NCBI RefSeq assembly: GCF_020251205.1
Contig: NZ_JAIWYX010000003.1
Span: 248,001 to 312,000, forward strand
Direction: 5' to 3'
Length of the DNA: 64,000 bases
Source: Arthrobacter sp. M4
GTDB lineage: Bacteria > Actinomycetota > Actinomycetes > Actinomycetales > Micrococcaceae
Shown: positions 36,589-44,738 of the stretch, in pieces
Numbering within the stretch: the first letter of the stretch is position 1
Layout: each line of letters opens with the position of its first letter
The notes under the pieces: model-generated
Database searches by the model: none
Told to the model about the DNA's origin: nothing
What the model saw: only the letters and a program-made list of their open reading frames with translations
Position numbers and translations under genes: made by a program

Positions 36589-37442
36589 TTTGCCTGGCCC
36601 GGCTCCGGCCGGGTCAGCAGCCAGGCCACCCAGAGGCCCAGGATGTAGAGCGGGGCTCCCATCAGGAGCCTTGTGGTTGCAAGTGCCGCCAACCCCGCTT
36701 CACCCATGAGGTAGAGGGGAACCTGTACCACCAGCCTGAGCGCCAGTACGGCCACCACCACCCAGGTCCCCAGGCGGTAGACGCGGACGCGTTCACGATC
36801 CTTGCGCCATTCGATGCCCTCGTTCCGCACGAAGCCAAACAGCAGGCCAGCGACGGGCCACTTGACGGCGATCGAAACCACCATGGCCAAAATGTAGGCA
36901 ACGTTCGTAAAGAACCCTGGCAGGTAGAAGTCTTCCGCCTTGCCTGTTGTGTTCGCCAGCCAGGCGGAAATGCCGACACCAATAACACCGGCCAAGGCCT
37001 GCGTGAGCGGCCGGCGCTGGACCAGCCGCACCACGGTGAAGATTGCCGCAGAAGCCAGAGCCGCCACGAGTGCCAGGGTCAGGTCCCTCGCGGCGGTAAA
37101 GGTCACCAGAAAAACAAGACCCGGAACAATGCTCTCCGCAATGCCCTGGGCGCCGCCTGCGGACTTGACCATGTCAACGTGGCCGCTGCTGGTGCGTTGG
37201 AGTCCGGCCTTCCGTGCGTAGTCCTCAGCCACACCCGCCAAGGTCTGCGCAGGCGTGGCAGGCGGAACATCATCGCCCGGCACTGAACCTGGGCCCCGCG
37301 TTCGGAAGCCAGAGGATTCTGCAATGCCTTGCGACTCTACGTTGCCTGACGACTCCGCACCGTGGGTCGGAGCATTGGTCTCCTGGCGGCCATTGCTTTG
37401 GCCGTTAGGGTCGTTGCTGCTGGTGTTATGGCTGCCGGTCAC
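36555..37442 (-). CDS. DUF3159 membrane protein
   Basis: 295 residues from a GTG that overlaps the OB-fold gene stop (GTGA). The first about 90 residues are polar and low-complexity (Ser, Asn, Gly, Pro), followed by five to six hydrophobic helices. This is the DUF3159 layout, matching Rv2693c of M. tuberculosis as I recall. The function is unknown. Transcribed with DUF3710 and the OB-fold gene. Confidence 0.85.
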   Translation of the reverse strand: MTGSHNTSSNDPNGQSNGRQETNAPTHGAESSGNVESQGIAESSGFRTRGPGSVPGDDVPPATPAQTLAGVAEDYARKAGLQRTSSGHVDMVKSAGGAQGIAESIVPGLVFLVTFTAARDLTLALVAALASAAIFTVVRLVQRRPLTQALAGVIGVGISAWLANTTGKAEDFYLPGFFTNVAYILAMVVSIAVKWPVAGLLFGFVRNEGIEWRKDRERVRVYRLGTWVVVAVLALRLVVQVPLYLMGEAGLAALATTRLLMGAPLYILGLWVAWLLTRPEPGQANQPSKPSSSAG

Positions 37443-37768
37443 TGGTATTCCTTACGGGACAGGATGTCGTAGCGGGGGTTGAACATGGTGGGCAGGCCGT
37501 CGCGTTCGGTGACCATGCCTTCCAGTCGGACCTCAACGCCGGCTTCGATTCCAGGAACCCTCCGCCTGCCCAGCCAGATCACCCGGAGCCGGGCTTCCGG
37601 GACACCGCGCTGGCGCTCTGCCTCAGTGTCCGTAACGATCGCGGAGAAGTAAGCCTGGTCACTGGCGGGTTGATAGGTCACCGATTCGATGAAGCCAACG
37701 CATGTCACCCGGCCGCGTGGAGGCAGCCCGGAGATCGGCAGGGCGGAACCGGCCGCCTGCTCAGCCAA
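37439..37768 (-). CDS. OB-fold nucleic-acid-binding domain protein
   Basis: About 109 residues. The core GRVTCVGFIESVTYQP ... LRVIWLGRRRVPGIEAGVEVRLEGMV fits an OB fold of the tRNA_anti type, as in M. tuberculosis Rv2694c. I propose a TTG start at 37768, overlapping the DUF3710 stop by eight bases, with GGAG about ten bases upstream. A later GTG is possible. The gene runs in the DUF3710-OB-DUF3159 unit with overlaps on both sides. Confidence 0.75.
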   Translation of the reverse strand: MAEQAAGSALPISGLPPRGRVTCVGFIESVTYQPASDQAYFSAIVTDTEAERQRGVPEARLRVIWLGRRRVPGIEAGVEVRLEGMVTERDGLPTMFNPRYDILSRKEYQ

Positions 37769-38483
37769 TCTGGGTAATCTCCGGTCCCCGCTCAGGCCTT
37801 TGGAAGGCCGGCGCGCCCTGTGGCGCACCGTGCTGGCCCGGTGCAGCAGCGTCCTTGGGGAGCCGGAGTTGGAGGAGGTCACGCGGTGGCATGGGGTTGT
37901 CTCCGCGCACCACAACAACCTGGCGGAAAAGGTCCTCCAGCCCGGCAGCTGCTTCGCGGTCCAAGGCGGCCTCGCCACCCAGGACACCCCTCAGGAACCA
38001 CCTCGGACCGTCGACACCCATAAAGCGGGCGGCCCGGAAGCCAAGTGAACCGTCGGCTGCCTGGGCCGGCAGCTTGGCAATGAGCTCCTTGCCGAAGGTT
38101 CCGTCGATTTCCTCCGTCTCACCACCCTGGCTGGCCACCGATTGGCTGATCTGCTCCCGAATTTCGGCCCATAGACCTTCGGATCGCGGCGCCGCAAAGG
38201 CCTGCAACTGGAGACTGGAGCCTTCCAGGTCCATGGTGACGGCTACTACGCGCTGCGTGGCCTCTTCCACTTCCAGGCGGAGCTGCAGTCCTTCCCGAGG
38301 GGCGATGAGCAACGCACCGAGGTCCACGTACCCGTCTTCGCTGTCGATCTCGCTCGCGTCGAACGGACCCTTGAACGGGCGCAGGTCGCCCTTGGCTGCC
38401 GGAGCTTCCGACGCGCTGTCGATTTGCTCGACGGGCTCGTCCTGCTGCACCGCTGCCGACTTTTTGCGGCGCCCAAAAACCAT
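37761..38483 (-). CDS. DUF3710 protein
   Basis: 240 residues of the actinobacterial DUF3710 family (compare Rv2696c). Begins MVFGRRKKSAAV, with an acidic linker, then a domain with FDASEIDSEDGYVDLGALL, DGPRWFLRGVLGGEAALD and the conserved VVVRGDNPMPPRDLLQL. AGGAGATAACCG gives a strong ribosome-binding site for the ATG at 38483. The function is unknown. It follows dut on the same strand by 82 bases. Confidence 0.88.
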   Translation of the reverse strand: MVFGRRKKSAAVQQDEPVEQIDSASEAPAAKGDLRPFKGPFDASEIDSEDGYVDLGALLIAPREGLQLRLEVEEATQRVVAVTMDLEGSSLQLQAFAAPRSEGLWAEIREQISQSVASQGGETEEIDGTFGKELIAKLPAQAADGSLGFRAARFMGVDGPRWFLRGVLGGEAALDREAAAGLEDLFRQVVVVRGDNPMPPRDLLQLRLPKDAAAPGQHGAPQGAPAFQRPERGPEITQIG

Positions 38484-38565
38484 CGGTTATCTCCTTAGTC
38501 GAGGCCCGCCTGTCCACATGCCGCTGCACGGCCGGGAAGGGGAGGCAGGCCACTGGTTAGGGCCC

Positions 38566-39087
38566 TTAGGCGGCAGGGCCGGCAAATCCCCCAGTAGATC
38601 CAAAGCCGCCAGCTCCCCTGACGGATTCGGAAAGTTCTTCAACAGCCACGAACTGCGCGTACTCCACACGTTGGATGACCATTTGTGCAATTCTATCGCC
38701 GCGGCGGAGCTCGATGGCCTGATCCTTGTCTGTGTTAAGGAGCGTCACAGCAATTTCACCCCGGTAACCGGCGTCTACCGTTCCGGGAGCGTTAACGACC
38801 GTCAGGCCATGCTTTGTGGCCAGACCCGAACGCGGATGGATCAAAGCAACGAATCCGTCTGGCAGGGCGATTGATACTCCTGTGGGAACAAGCTTCCGTT
38901 CTCCCGGCTCCAGGACGACGTCCACCCGTGCCCGGAGGTCAGCCCCGGCGTCGCCAGGATGAGCGTAGGACGGCGCCTCAAGCCCGTCGTCGAGCATTTT
39001 TAGCTGGACTTGGAGGGTGGGAGAGCCGTATGTCGGCGCTGCGGTGCCGGCCAGGCTGACAGTTGCAATTTCATCGCTCACAGTCAT
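38566..39087 (-). CDS. dut: dUTP diphosphatase
   Basis: Hydrolyses dUTP to dUMP. The 173-residue trimeric dUTPase has all five motifs: PGDAGADLRA, PRSGLATKHG, NAPGTVDAGYRGEI with the catalytic Asp, RIAQMVIQRV, and the C-terminal RGAGGFGSTG. The first about 20 residues are an extension. First gene of the minus-strand unit continuing to DUF3710. Confidence 0.96.
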   Translation of the reverse strand: MTVSDEIATVSLAGTAAPTYGSPTLQVQLKMLDDGLEAPSYAHPGDAGADLRARVDVVLEPGERKLVPTGVSIALPDGFVALIHPRSGLATKHGLTVVNAPGTVDAGYRGEIAVTLLNTDKDQAIELRRGDRIAQMVIQRVEYAQFVAVEELSESVRGAGGFGSTGGFAGPAA

Positions 39088-39159
39088 CCACTCTATCGGG
39101 TGCCCGATCCATCGCGTGCCAGAGATGAAAAGGCCGTGGAAAAGTGGAAAGCTGAGCCC

Positions 39160-39663
39160 ATGCCTGATTCTCCTGTGCCCTCCCCTGCCCCGAACCCCGC
39201 CTCCGGGGGACAGGGCAGTCCGCGCACACTCTTCGAAGAAAAGCTGTGGCCGTCATGGTGGCTGTGGCTGGTTGCCGTAGGACTTTCGTGCGCCGGAATC
39301 CTGGTGTTCGCTCCGATCAGCATCGCAGCTGGAATCACGGCAGCGATAGTACTCTTCGTCATCATCACGACCCTGCTGGTGCTGTCCACACCCCGCATTT
39401 CCGTCACGGCAGACAGGCTCCAAGTTGGCCGGGCAAGCATCGAACGGCAGTTCGTCGGTGAAGTCCAGGCCTTCCGCAAGGCGGAAGCTACCGCCGAACG
39501 TGGCCCCCGGCTCAACGCGCTGGCCTATTTGTGCATCCGTGGTTGGGTTGACCCCGTGGTGAAAATCGAAATCACCGACCCTAACGACCGAACCCCTTAT
39601 TGGCTAACGTCGAGCCGCAAGCCGGAAGAACTCAGAACGGCACTGGCAAAGCCGGGAGCTTAG
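39160..39663 (+). CDS. DUF3093 membrane protein
   Basis: 167 residues with a Pro/Ser-rich start, then two hydrophobic helices (WLWLVAVGLSCAGILVF and AAIVLFVIITTLLVL) and a cytosolic C-terminal domain ending with DRTPYWLTSSRKPEEL. This is the DUF3093 layout (compare Rv2698). I placed the start at the ATG at 39160; upstream in-frame codons overlap dut. It is divergent from dut and converges on DUF4193 with a four-base overlap. Confidence 0.82.
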   Translation: MPDSPVPSPAPNPASGGQGSPRTLFEEKLWPSWWLWLVAVGLSCAGILVFAPISIAAGITAAIVLFVIITTLLVLSTPRISVTADRLQVGRASIERQFVGEVQAFRKAEATAERGPRLNALAYLCIRGWVDPVVKIEITDPNDRTPYWLTSSRKPEELRTALAKPGA

Positions 39664-39959
39664 CCCTCACACTCCGTGCAGTAGAACTTCCCGTCCCTCT
39701 CGATGGCGATTTGGGAGCGGTGCTTAACGAGGAAGCAGTTGGCACAAGTGAACTCATCGGCCTGTGCTGGCAACACGCGGACCAGTAGCTCTTCCCCGGA
39801 CAGATCGGCGCCGGGAAGTTCGTAGGCATCGGCCAGCTCGGCCTCGTCCTCGTCCACGGAGGGCGATTGCTTCTCCGTCCGGCGGGTCTTGAGTTCCTCG
39901 ATTGAGTCCTCGCCGGCTTCCTCTTCGGTTTTCCGAGGGGCGTCGTAGTCTGTGGCCAT
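39660..39959 (-). CDS. DUF4193 zinc-ribbon-like small acidic protein
   Basis: 99 residues. The N-terminal half is acidic and probably disordered; the C-terminal half has CANCFLVKHRSQIA and CTEC, a likely four-cysteine zinc site. This is DUF4193 (compare Rv2699c). AAGAAGGGACC gives a good ribosome-binding site for the ATG at 39959. The function is unknown; some similar small proteins associate with RNA polymerase, which is only a hint here. Confidence 0.85.
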   Translation of the reverse strand: MATDYDAPRKTEEEAGEDSIEELKTRRTEKQSPSVDEDEAELADAYELPGADLSGEELLVRVLPAQADEFTCANCFLVKHRSQIAIERDGKFYCTECEG

Positions 39960-40281
39960 GGTCCCTTCTTTGTAGTATCCCGGGCGGCGTTCACCGTCCG
40001 GCACCTGGCGGGCCTTCGTCCGCCTGCGTCATCGATGTAAACGCCGCAGGCAGTGGTTTTGTGCCCGACTGTCCGGCCGATTTTCCTCCCCGCCTGAGCG
40101 AATGTCCATAGCCCGGAAAGTCCGCATCCTTCGGTGGCCGCGGACCCAAATCGTGCCAGAACGAAGGCCATCCAAGCCCGGCATTTGGCCGAAATTCGCG
40201 GCACGCCCTCCCGCCTCACGGGATTTGGTCCGGGCGGGTGGCAGAGTTTCGACTGACAGCAATGCCATGGTGGAGGGTTTG
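39960..40281. other. Divergent intergenic region between DUF4193 and sepH
   Basis: 322 bases without a convincing gene. It must hold the promoters of both divergent genes. Open reading extends upstream from sepH to 40102 but has no ribosome-binding site and no conserved sequence, so I leave it out. I could not place reliable -35/-10 boxes. Confidence 0.6.
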
Positions 40282-41919
40282 ATGAAGGATCTACGGCTGG
40301 TGGGCGTCCACGACGACGGCAGGCACCTTCTGTTGAGCGGAGCCGGCGGCGAGATGTTCCGGCTGCCCATCGACGAGGCCCTCCGTGTGGCTGCCAGCCG
40401 AACGCCAGCGCAGGTTGCGGCACGGGCCAGTGCTCCCCCCGTGGCGATGTCCCCGAGGGATATCCAGGCAAGGATCCGCAGCGGAGCCTCGGCGGCCGAG
40501 ATCGCTGAGCTATCCGGACTGCCCCTCGCGAACGTCCAGAGGTATGAAGGGCCCGTGTTGGCCGAGCGTGAATACGTTGCCGAACAGGCTCGCAAAGTCG
40601 AGGTGGCCGCTCCGGTGCCGGGGCATGACGCCTACCGTGCGGCCTTCGGCGACCACCCGGCAACTCTCGGCGAAATGGTGTCACATCGACTGACTGCCCA
40701 CGGAATCGATTCATCCACTGTTGAATGGGACTCGTGGCGACGCACCGACGGCAGCTGGACGGTAGTGGCGCGTTTCGAACCGAATCCCAGCGCGGCCACT
40801 TTCATCGGCGAAGAACCGCCAGCCATGTGGACCTTTAGTCCAGCCCGGAAATCCCTCCACAACGCCAATCGCTGGGCTCAGCAATTGAGTGAACTCGAAC
40901 CTTTGGACGGCCCAGTACCAACGCGGCGCCTCACCGCCGTATCCGACCGGCCCTTTGATGTCGAGGCAGACGCCAGCGATACGCGGCCCGGACCCACCAG
41001 CTCTGCGCGGGAGGCGGATGGCCTTTTGGACATGCTCCGCTCCCGTCGCGGGCAGCGTCTGGGCGTTGATGAAAACGGCGACGACGCGCTGGCACTTTTG
41101 CTCACCAATGGAGTTCCAGCGGCACATCCGCGGCCTTCGGAGGTGCCTTCCGGGTCAGACGGTTCATCGTCGCAGAACTCACATGACGACGATCAGGATA
41201 ATGCCGCGGAGATCTCCGCAGAGCAGTTAGACCCATCGGTTGAGGGCCCGGAAACACAGGGAACGGAATCGCCGGAAGAACCAGAGCAGGGAACCGGCGA
41301 TCGTCGCCGTGACGGCCGTCCATCCATCCTCTCGCGCCTGAGCCTGGCTCCCCGCCACGAACTCGACCCTCGGCACGATGAAGGCGATTCCTTGCGGTTA
41401 CATGATGGTGTCAGCACTGACACCCGCGAGATCACGGTAGTTCCGGGGCCCCTCCGCGTGGTGTCGCCGTTCGCCGCAGGCAGGCCCGCCAAACCACGGC
41501 AGGAGAGCGCATCCGGAGAGGGTAATTCCCCGGCACCCCAACGGGCCGGGCTGGACGAACTCATTGGCGGATCACCTCGCGGCGACAGCCGGCCGCGCGA
41601 TGCTTCCCCGAGGGGAGAGTCGTCAAGGCAGGGGGCAGGTCCAATACACGCAGCCGGTCACCGCGAGGGATCGTCGGGTGCCCGCCCACAGGAACCCGAA
41701 GTAGGCAGTACCACCCAGGCAACACCAACGAGCCCAGTACAGTACTCGACCCAGGGGGTTAACCGCGCGGAGGGGCAACGAACCGGCCAGGGCAATGGTC
41801 CGGCGGACGGGCCACAACGCCCGGGCGAGGAGAACGCGGTCGAACGCCAACCGTCCCGGCCCAAGCGTTCCAGCGTGCCAAGCTGGGATGAAATTGTTTT
41901 CGGCACACGCGGCGACTAA
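40282..41919 (+). CDS. sepH: Septation protein SepH (DUF3071)
   Basis: 545 residues from the ATG at 40282, which has GGAGG five bases upstream. The N-terminal DUF3071 domain (MKDLRLVGVHDDGRHLLL...) contains a helix-turn-helix-like SAAEIAELSGLPLANVQRYE. The C-terminal about 330 residues are acidic, low-complexity and disordered, ending in SVPSWDEIVFGTR, a conserved short tail. SepH stimulates FtsZ assembly at division septa in Streptomyces and mycobacteria. It converges on tdk, with 27 bases between the stops. Confidence 0.9.
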   Translation: MKDLRLVGVHDDGRHLLLSGAGGEMFRLPIDEALRVAASRTPAQVAARASAPPVAMSPRDIQARIRSGASAAEIAELSGLPLANVQRYEGPVLAEREYVAEQARKVEVAAPVPGHDAYRAAFGDHPATLGEMVSHRLTAHGIDSSTVEWDSWRRTDGSWTVVARFEPNPSAATFIGEEPPAMWTFSPARKSLHNANRWAQQLSELEPLDGPVPTRRLTAVSDRPFDVEADASDTRPGPTSSAREADGLLDMLRSRRGQRLGVDENGDDALALLLTNGVPAAHPRPSEVPSGSDGSSSQNSHDDDQDNAAEISAEQLDPSVEGPETQGTESPEEPEQGTGDRRRDGRPSILSRLSLAPRHELDPRHDEGDSLRLHDGVSTDTREITVVPGPLRVVSPFAAGRPAKPRQESASGEGNSPAPQRAGLDELIGGSPRGDSRPRDASPRGESSRQGAGPIHAAGHREGSSGARPQEPEVGSTTQATPTSPVQYSTQGVNRAEGQRTGQGNGPADGPQRPGEENAVERQPSRPKRSSVPSWDEIVFGTRGD

Positions 41920-41946
41920 CCAGCGCGCGATGCGCGAAAAGTTGCG

Positions 41947-42678
41947 CTAACTATTGGTGTTGCCAGTACCCTGCACGCCGCCGGTCCCCTGCCAAAGGCA
42001 GGCATCGACGTCGAACGGCAGGCTTGCTTCGCCACCGGCCATGAGCCTCGCTCCATGGGCAGTTACGCGCCGCATGTAGTGCCTGCGGCACAGCGTTTCA
42101 TATTCGATCACGGGTTCGAGTCCGTGGGAGCCGCTGCCCTCACCGGACATTTCAACATCCCCAACCACAACTTGGTCGCCTTCGACCACCATCACTCCGT
42201 CGACGGTCCGGGCATTGTGCGTCGCCCTCCTGCCGCACCAGCACAGGGCTTCCACCTGCAGGACTTGCACTCGGTCTGCGAGCTCTATCAGTCGGCGGGA
42301 ACCGGGGAACAGGTGTGTCCGGAAGTCGGCGGTGATCCCGAAGGCAAAGACGTCGACATCCATCTCGTCCACCACACGGGCCAACTGCTCGACCTGTCCG
42401 GGTGAATAAAATTGCGCCTCATCGCAAATGAGGTAGTCCACGCGCTGGCCCGCAGTCCGCCGGCGAACCACTTCTTCCCAAAAGTCAGTCTCTTCCTCGA
42501 CCTCAACGGCATCCGCACGAAGGCCCAGCCTGCTGGAGATTGTGGAGTCCCCCGCCCTATCGTTGCAGGAGAATCGGACACCCCCACGGCCGCGCGCCCG
42601 GTGGTTGTGGTCCATTTGCAGCGCCAGTGTGGACTTGCCGGAGTCCATGGTGCCGGAGAAGAAGATCAGTTCAGCCAC
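41947..42678 (-). CDS. tdk: Thymidine kinase
   Basis: Phosphorylates thymidine for salvage. 243 residues from a GTG at 42678, chosen because AAGGGGA lies five bases upstream and the product then starts VAELIFFSGTMDSGKST like the family. The P-loop GTMDSGKST, Walker B YLICDEAQF and the zinc cysteines (CWCGRRA, LCRRHY) are present. A TTG farther upstream at 42696 is possible but adds unconserved residues. Its start overlaps the stop of the phosphodiesterase-type gene by eight bases. Confidence 0.92.
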   Translation of the reverse strand: MAELIFFSGTMDSGKSTLALQMDHNHRARGRGGVRFSCNDRAGDSTISSRLGLRADAVEVEEETDFWEEVVRRRTAGQRVDYLICDEAQFYSPGQVEQLARVVDEMDVDVFAFGITADFRTHLFPGSRRLIELADRVQVLQVEALCWCGRRATHNARTVDGVMVVEGDQVVVGDVEMSGEGSGSHGLEPVIEYETLCRRHYMRRVTAHGARLMAGGEASLPFDVDACLWQGTGGVQGTGNTNS

Positions 42679-43903
42679 GCCGTCCCCTTCGGCCAACTGC
42701 AGGGAAGCACAAGAACGGCACTTCCCGCTCGGCCCTGGTCAGGGAGCCGTGCTGCCCCACCACTTCCAGCGCAGTCGGCCGAACACGACGCGTATCGTAC
42801 AGGGCCAGGCTGTCCCGGGCGGCGACCATGATGTCGCCAATCCGGCCCGCGACGCCGGAACGCAGTCCGCCGAACAAGCCGGCGGCGACAGCCTCGTCCC
42901 GCGTGAAGACCCAGACCCGTTCGCCGAAGCGTTTCCGCCATGCCGCCAGCAAGGCTTCCCTGCCGCTGTCACCCACGTCTGGTTCCAGATACAGGTGAAC
43001 CATGCGAGGCTCCCCTGCTGTGTGGCGGACGCCAGCCACGAGGCTTGGATCTGCGGAGTAGTCGATTCGCTGCGACTCGTGCACGTCCAACATGCCGTGG
43101 TCCCCGGTCACGATGATGGTGGTGCCGGCGGGCAGCTGCTGGGAAAGTCTCTTGACGGTCGAGTCCAGCTCTTCCAACTGGTGTTCCCACTGCTCAGACT
43201 GGCAACCGTAACGGTGGCCGGCCTTGTCGAGTTCGTTCAGATAGAAGTACATCAGGGAACGCCCGCCACCGGACATCGCATCGGCAGCCGCTGTGGTCCT
43301 GGCGTGCAGCGAATTCCCGCCCACAAACCGTCCGCCGCGCAGAGCTGCCTGGGTCATGGGCGAATTGCCAAACTGGGGCAGGCTGACGGTCACGACGTCG
43401 GCATGCTCGGCGACCCGTTCGAAGACTGTCGGGAGGGGCTGCCAGCTGTAGGGATCGACGCCGGCGTCCCAGTTCCCAAGCAGGTTGACGACTTTGTCCT
43501 GCAGGGGGTCGAGTACGTCATATCCCACCATGCCGTGCTGCCCGGAGGGCTGGCCCGTCCCCAAACTTGCCAGCGACGCCGCAGTAGTAGACGGAAAGGC
43601 AGCGTCGATCCATACGGGGACCTCGCCTTGGCCACCCGCAGCGACCGTTCTCAGGAAGGGAGTGTGCGCGGACTTTTGTTTGAGCAGCGTGCGGCCAAGT
43701 CCATCAGCCAGCACTACGCAGACCCTGTCCGCGGACGGGAGACCCAAGGCATTATCGAAGCCGGGCAATCCCATGCTGGCGGCTGCGCTGGTGAGGACCT
43801 GGGCTATGGAGCGGTCCACGTACATAGGAGCCGCGGGAAGCCCCGCCGGTCCGGCTGCCTCAGCAGCCCCGGCAATGGAAACGTGCTGCTGTGCAGGCCC
43901 CAT
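42671..43903 (-). CDS. Alkaline-phosphatase-superfamily nucleotide pyrophosphatase/phosphodiesterase
   Basis: 410 residues. VCVVLADGLGRTLL is the first metal-binding Asp motif; AFPSTTAASLASLGTG holds the nucleophilic Thr/Ser; HGMVGYDVLD, FYLNELDKAGHRYG and VTGDHGMLDV supply the remaining metal His/Asp residues. This is the Type-I phosphodiesterase/nucleotide pyrophosphatase family. No signal peptide is evident. Lies between DUF5998 and tdk in one minus-strand operon; linkage to tdk suggests a nucleotide substrate, which is inference. Confidence 0.87.
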   Translation of the reverse strand: MGPAQQHVSIAGAAEAAGPAGLPAAPMYVDRSIAQVLTSAAASMGLPGFDNALGLPSADRVCVVLADGLGRTLLKQKSAHTPFLRTVAAGGQGEVPVWIDAAFPSTTAASLASLGTGQPSGQHGMVGYDVLDPLQDKVVNLLGNWDAGVDPYSWQPLPTVFERVAEHADVVTVSLPQFGNSPMTQAALRGGRFVGGNSLHARTTAAADAMSGGGRSLMYFYLNELDKAGHRYGCQSEQWEHQLEELDSTVKRLSQQLPAGTTIIVTGDHGMLDVHESQRIDYSADPSLVAGVRHTAGEPRMVHLYLEPDVGDSGREALLAAWRKRFGERVWVFTRDEAVAAGLFGGLRSGVAGRIGDIMVAARDSLALYDTRRVRPTALEVVGQHGSLTRAEREVPFLCFPAVGRRGRRG

Positions 43904-43904
43904 G

Positions 43905-44633
43905 TCAGCGCTGGTGTCCGCGGCTCAGGCGGTTCCCGAAGACTCCGGTGCGCGGACGGGGAGCCGACATCGCCGGAGCGTGGCGTGCCGGTGCTGAAGC
44001 GCCGGTGTTGACTGCCCGCAGCGCACGGGCAAAGTACTTTGCGTCCTGGACCGCCTGCAGGCCATCGGCCTCGGAACTGATTCGGAGGACAATGTCTTCC
44101 TGGGCGATGGTTCCGGTGTAGCCGTGGTCCGCCTCGCACTGGGGATCACCGCAACTGGCCGGCCCGATGTCTATGCGCTGGCCCCCCGACCATGCAATGG
44201 ACAGGGTCACTTCACGCACGGGGTCGGTGGGCTTGTAGTTCTGCGGCTGCGCGTACATGTAGCTCAGGACCACCGAACGGATCTGGGCAACTGGCACGGA
44301 CTCAGTGGATATCTGGGCGACGATCTGCTGTCCGGCTTCGTCCAGTTGCTGGTCGTCGACGTGGGTAATGACCAGCATGTCATCCGTAAGGACCAGAACC
44401 GTGATGTGGCGGCGCACTTCAGCTCGGTCGAAGTGGGTTTCCAAGTGGACAAGGTGGGCCAGGCAGTCCCGGCCGTCCAAGGCGTCGTCCACTACGTCCC
44501 CCACCAGCCGTGGGTAGAAGCCAGCCCGCTCGAGGGCCTGGTCCAGGCTCTGCCCCTGCGATTTGTGGTTGTGCACCAGATGGTGTCCGGCATGCGGCTG
44601 GGGCGTGGGAGGCTGGGAGGTCATGTCCTCCAT
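43905..44633 (-). CDS. DUF5998 protein
   Basis: About 242 residues (ATG at 44633, or 44624 with GGAGG very close). Family segments LERAGFYPRLVGDVVDDAL, HLETHFDRAEVRRHITVLVL and SCGDPQCEADHGYTGTI match what I remember as DUF5998. The last part is basic and Pro/Ala-rich. The function is unknown. Its stop lies one base before the next gene's start, so it is tightly coupled in the operon. Confidence 0.75.
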   Translation of the reverse strand: MEDMTSQPPTPQPHAGHHLVHNHKSQGQSLDQALERAGFYPRLVGDVVDDALDGRDCLAHLVHLETHFDRAEVRRHITVLVLTDDMLVITHVDDQQLDEAGQQIVAQISTESVPVAQIRSVVLSYMYAQPQNYKPTDPVREVTLSIAWSGGQRIDIGPASCGDPQCEADHGYTGTIAQEDIVLRISSEADGLQAVQDAKYFARALRAVNTGASAPARHAPAMSAPRPRTGVFGNRLSRGHQR

Positions 44634-44738
44634 TTTCACAGATCCGAAGTGGACTTTCCTAACTGTGGAACCGTCCCCCCGGGCACGCTGCACCCTCGGC
44701 CGACGCCCAAACGAGGGCAGCCAGCCGCCGTCGAAAGC

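Noticed and set aside
42542..44011. Open frame of 489 codons on the plus strand
   Set aside because: Antisense to tdk and the phosphodiesterase-type gene, which have clear motifs.
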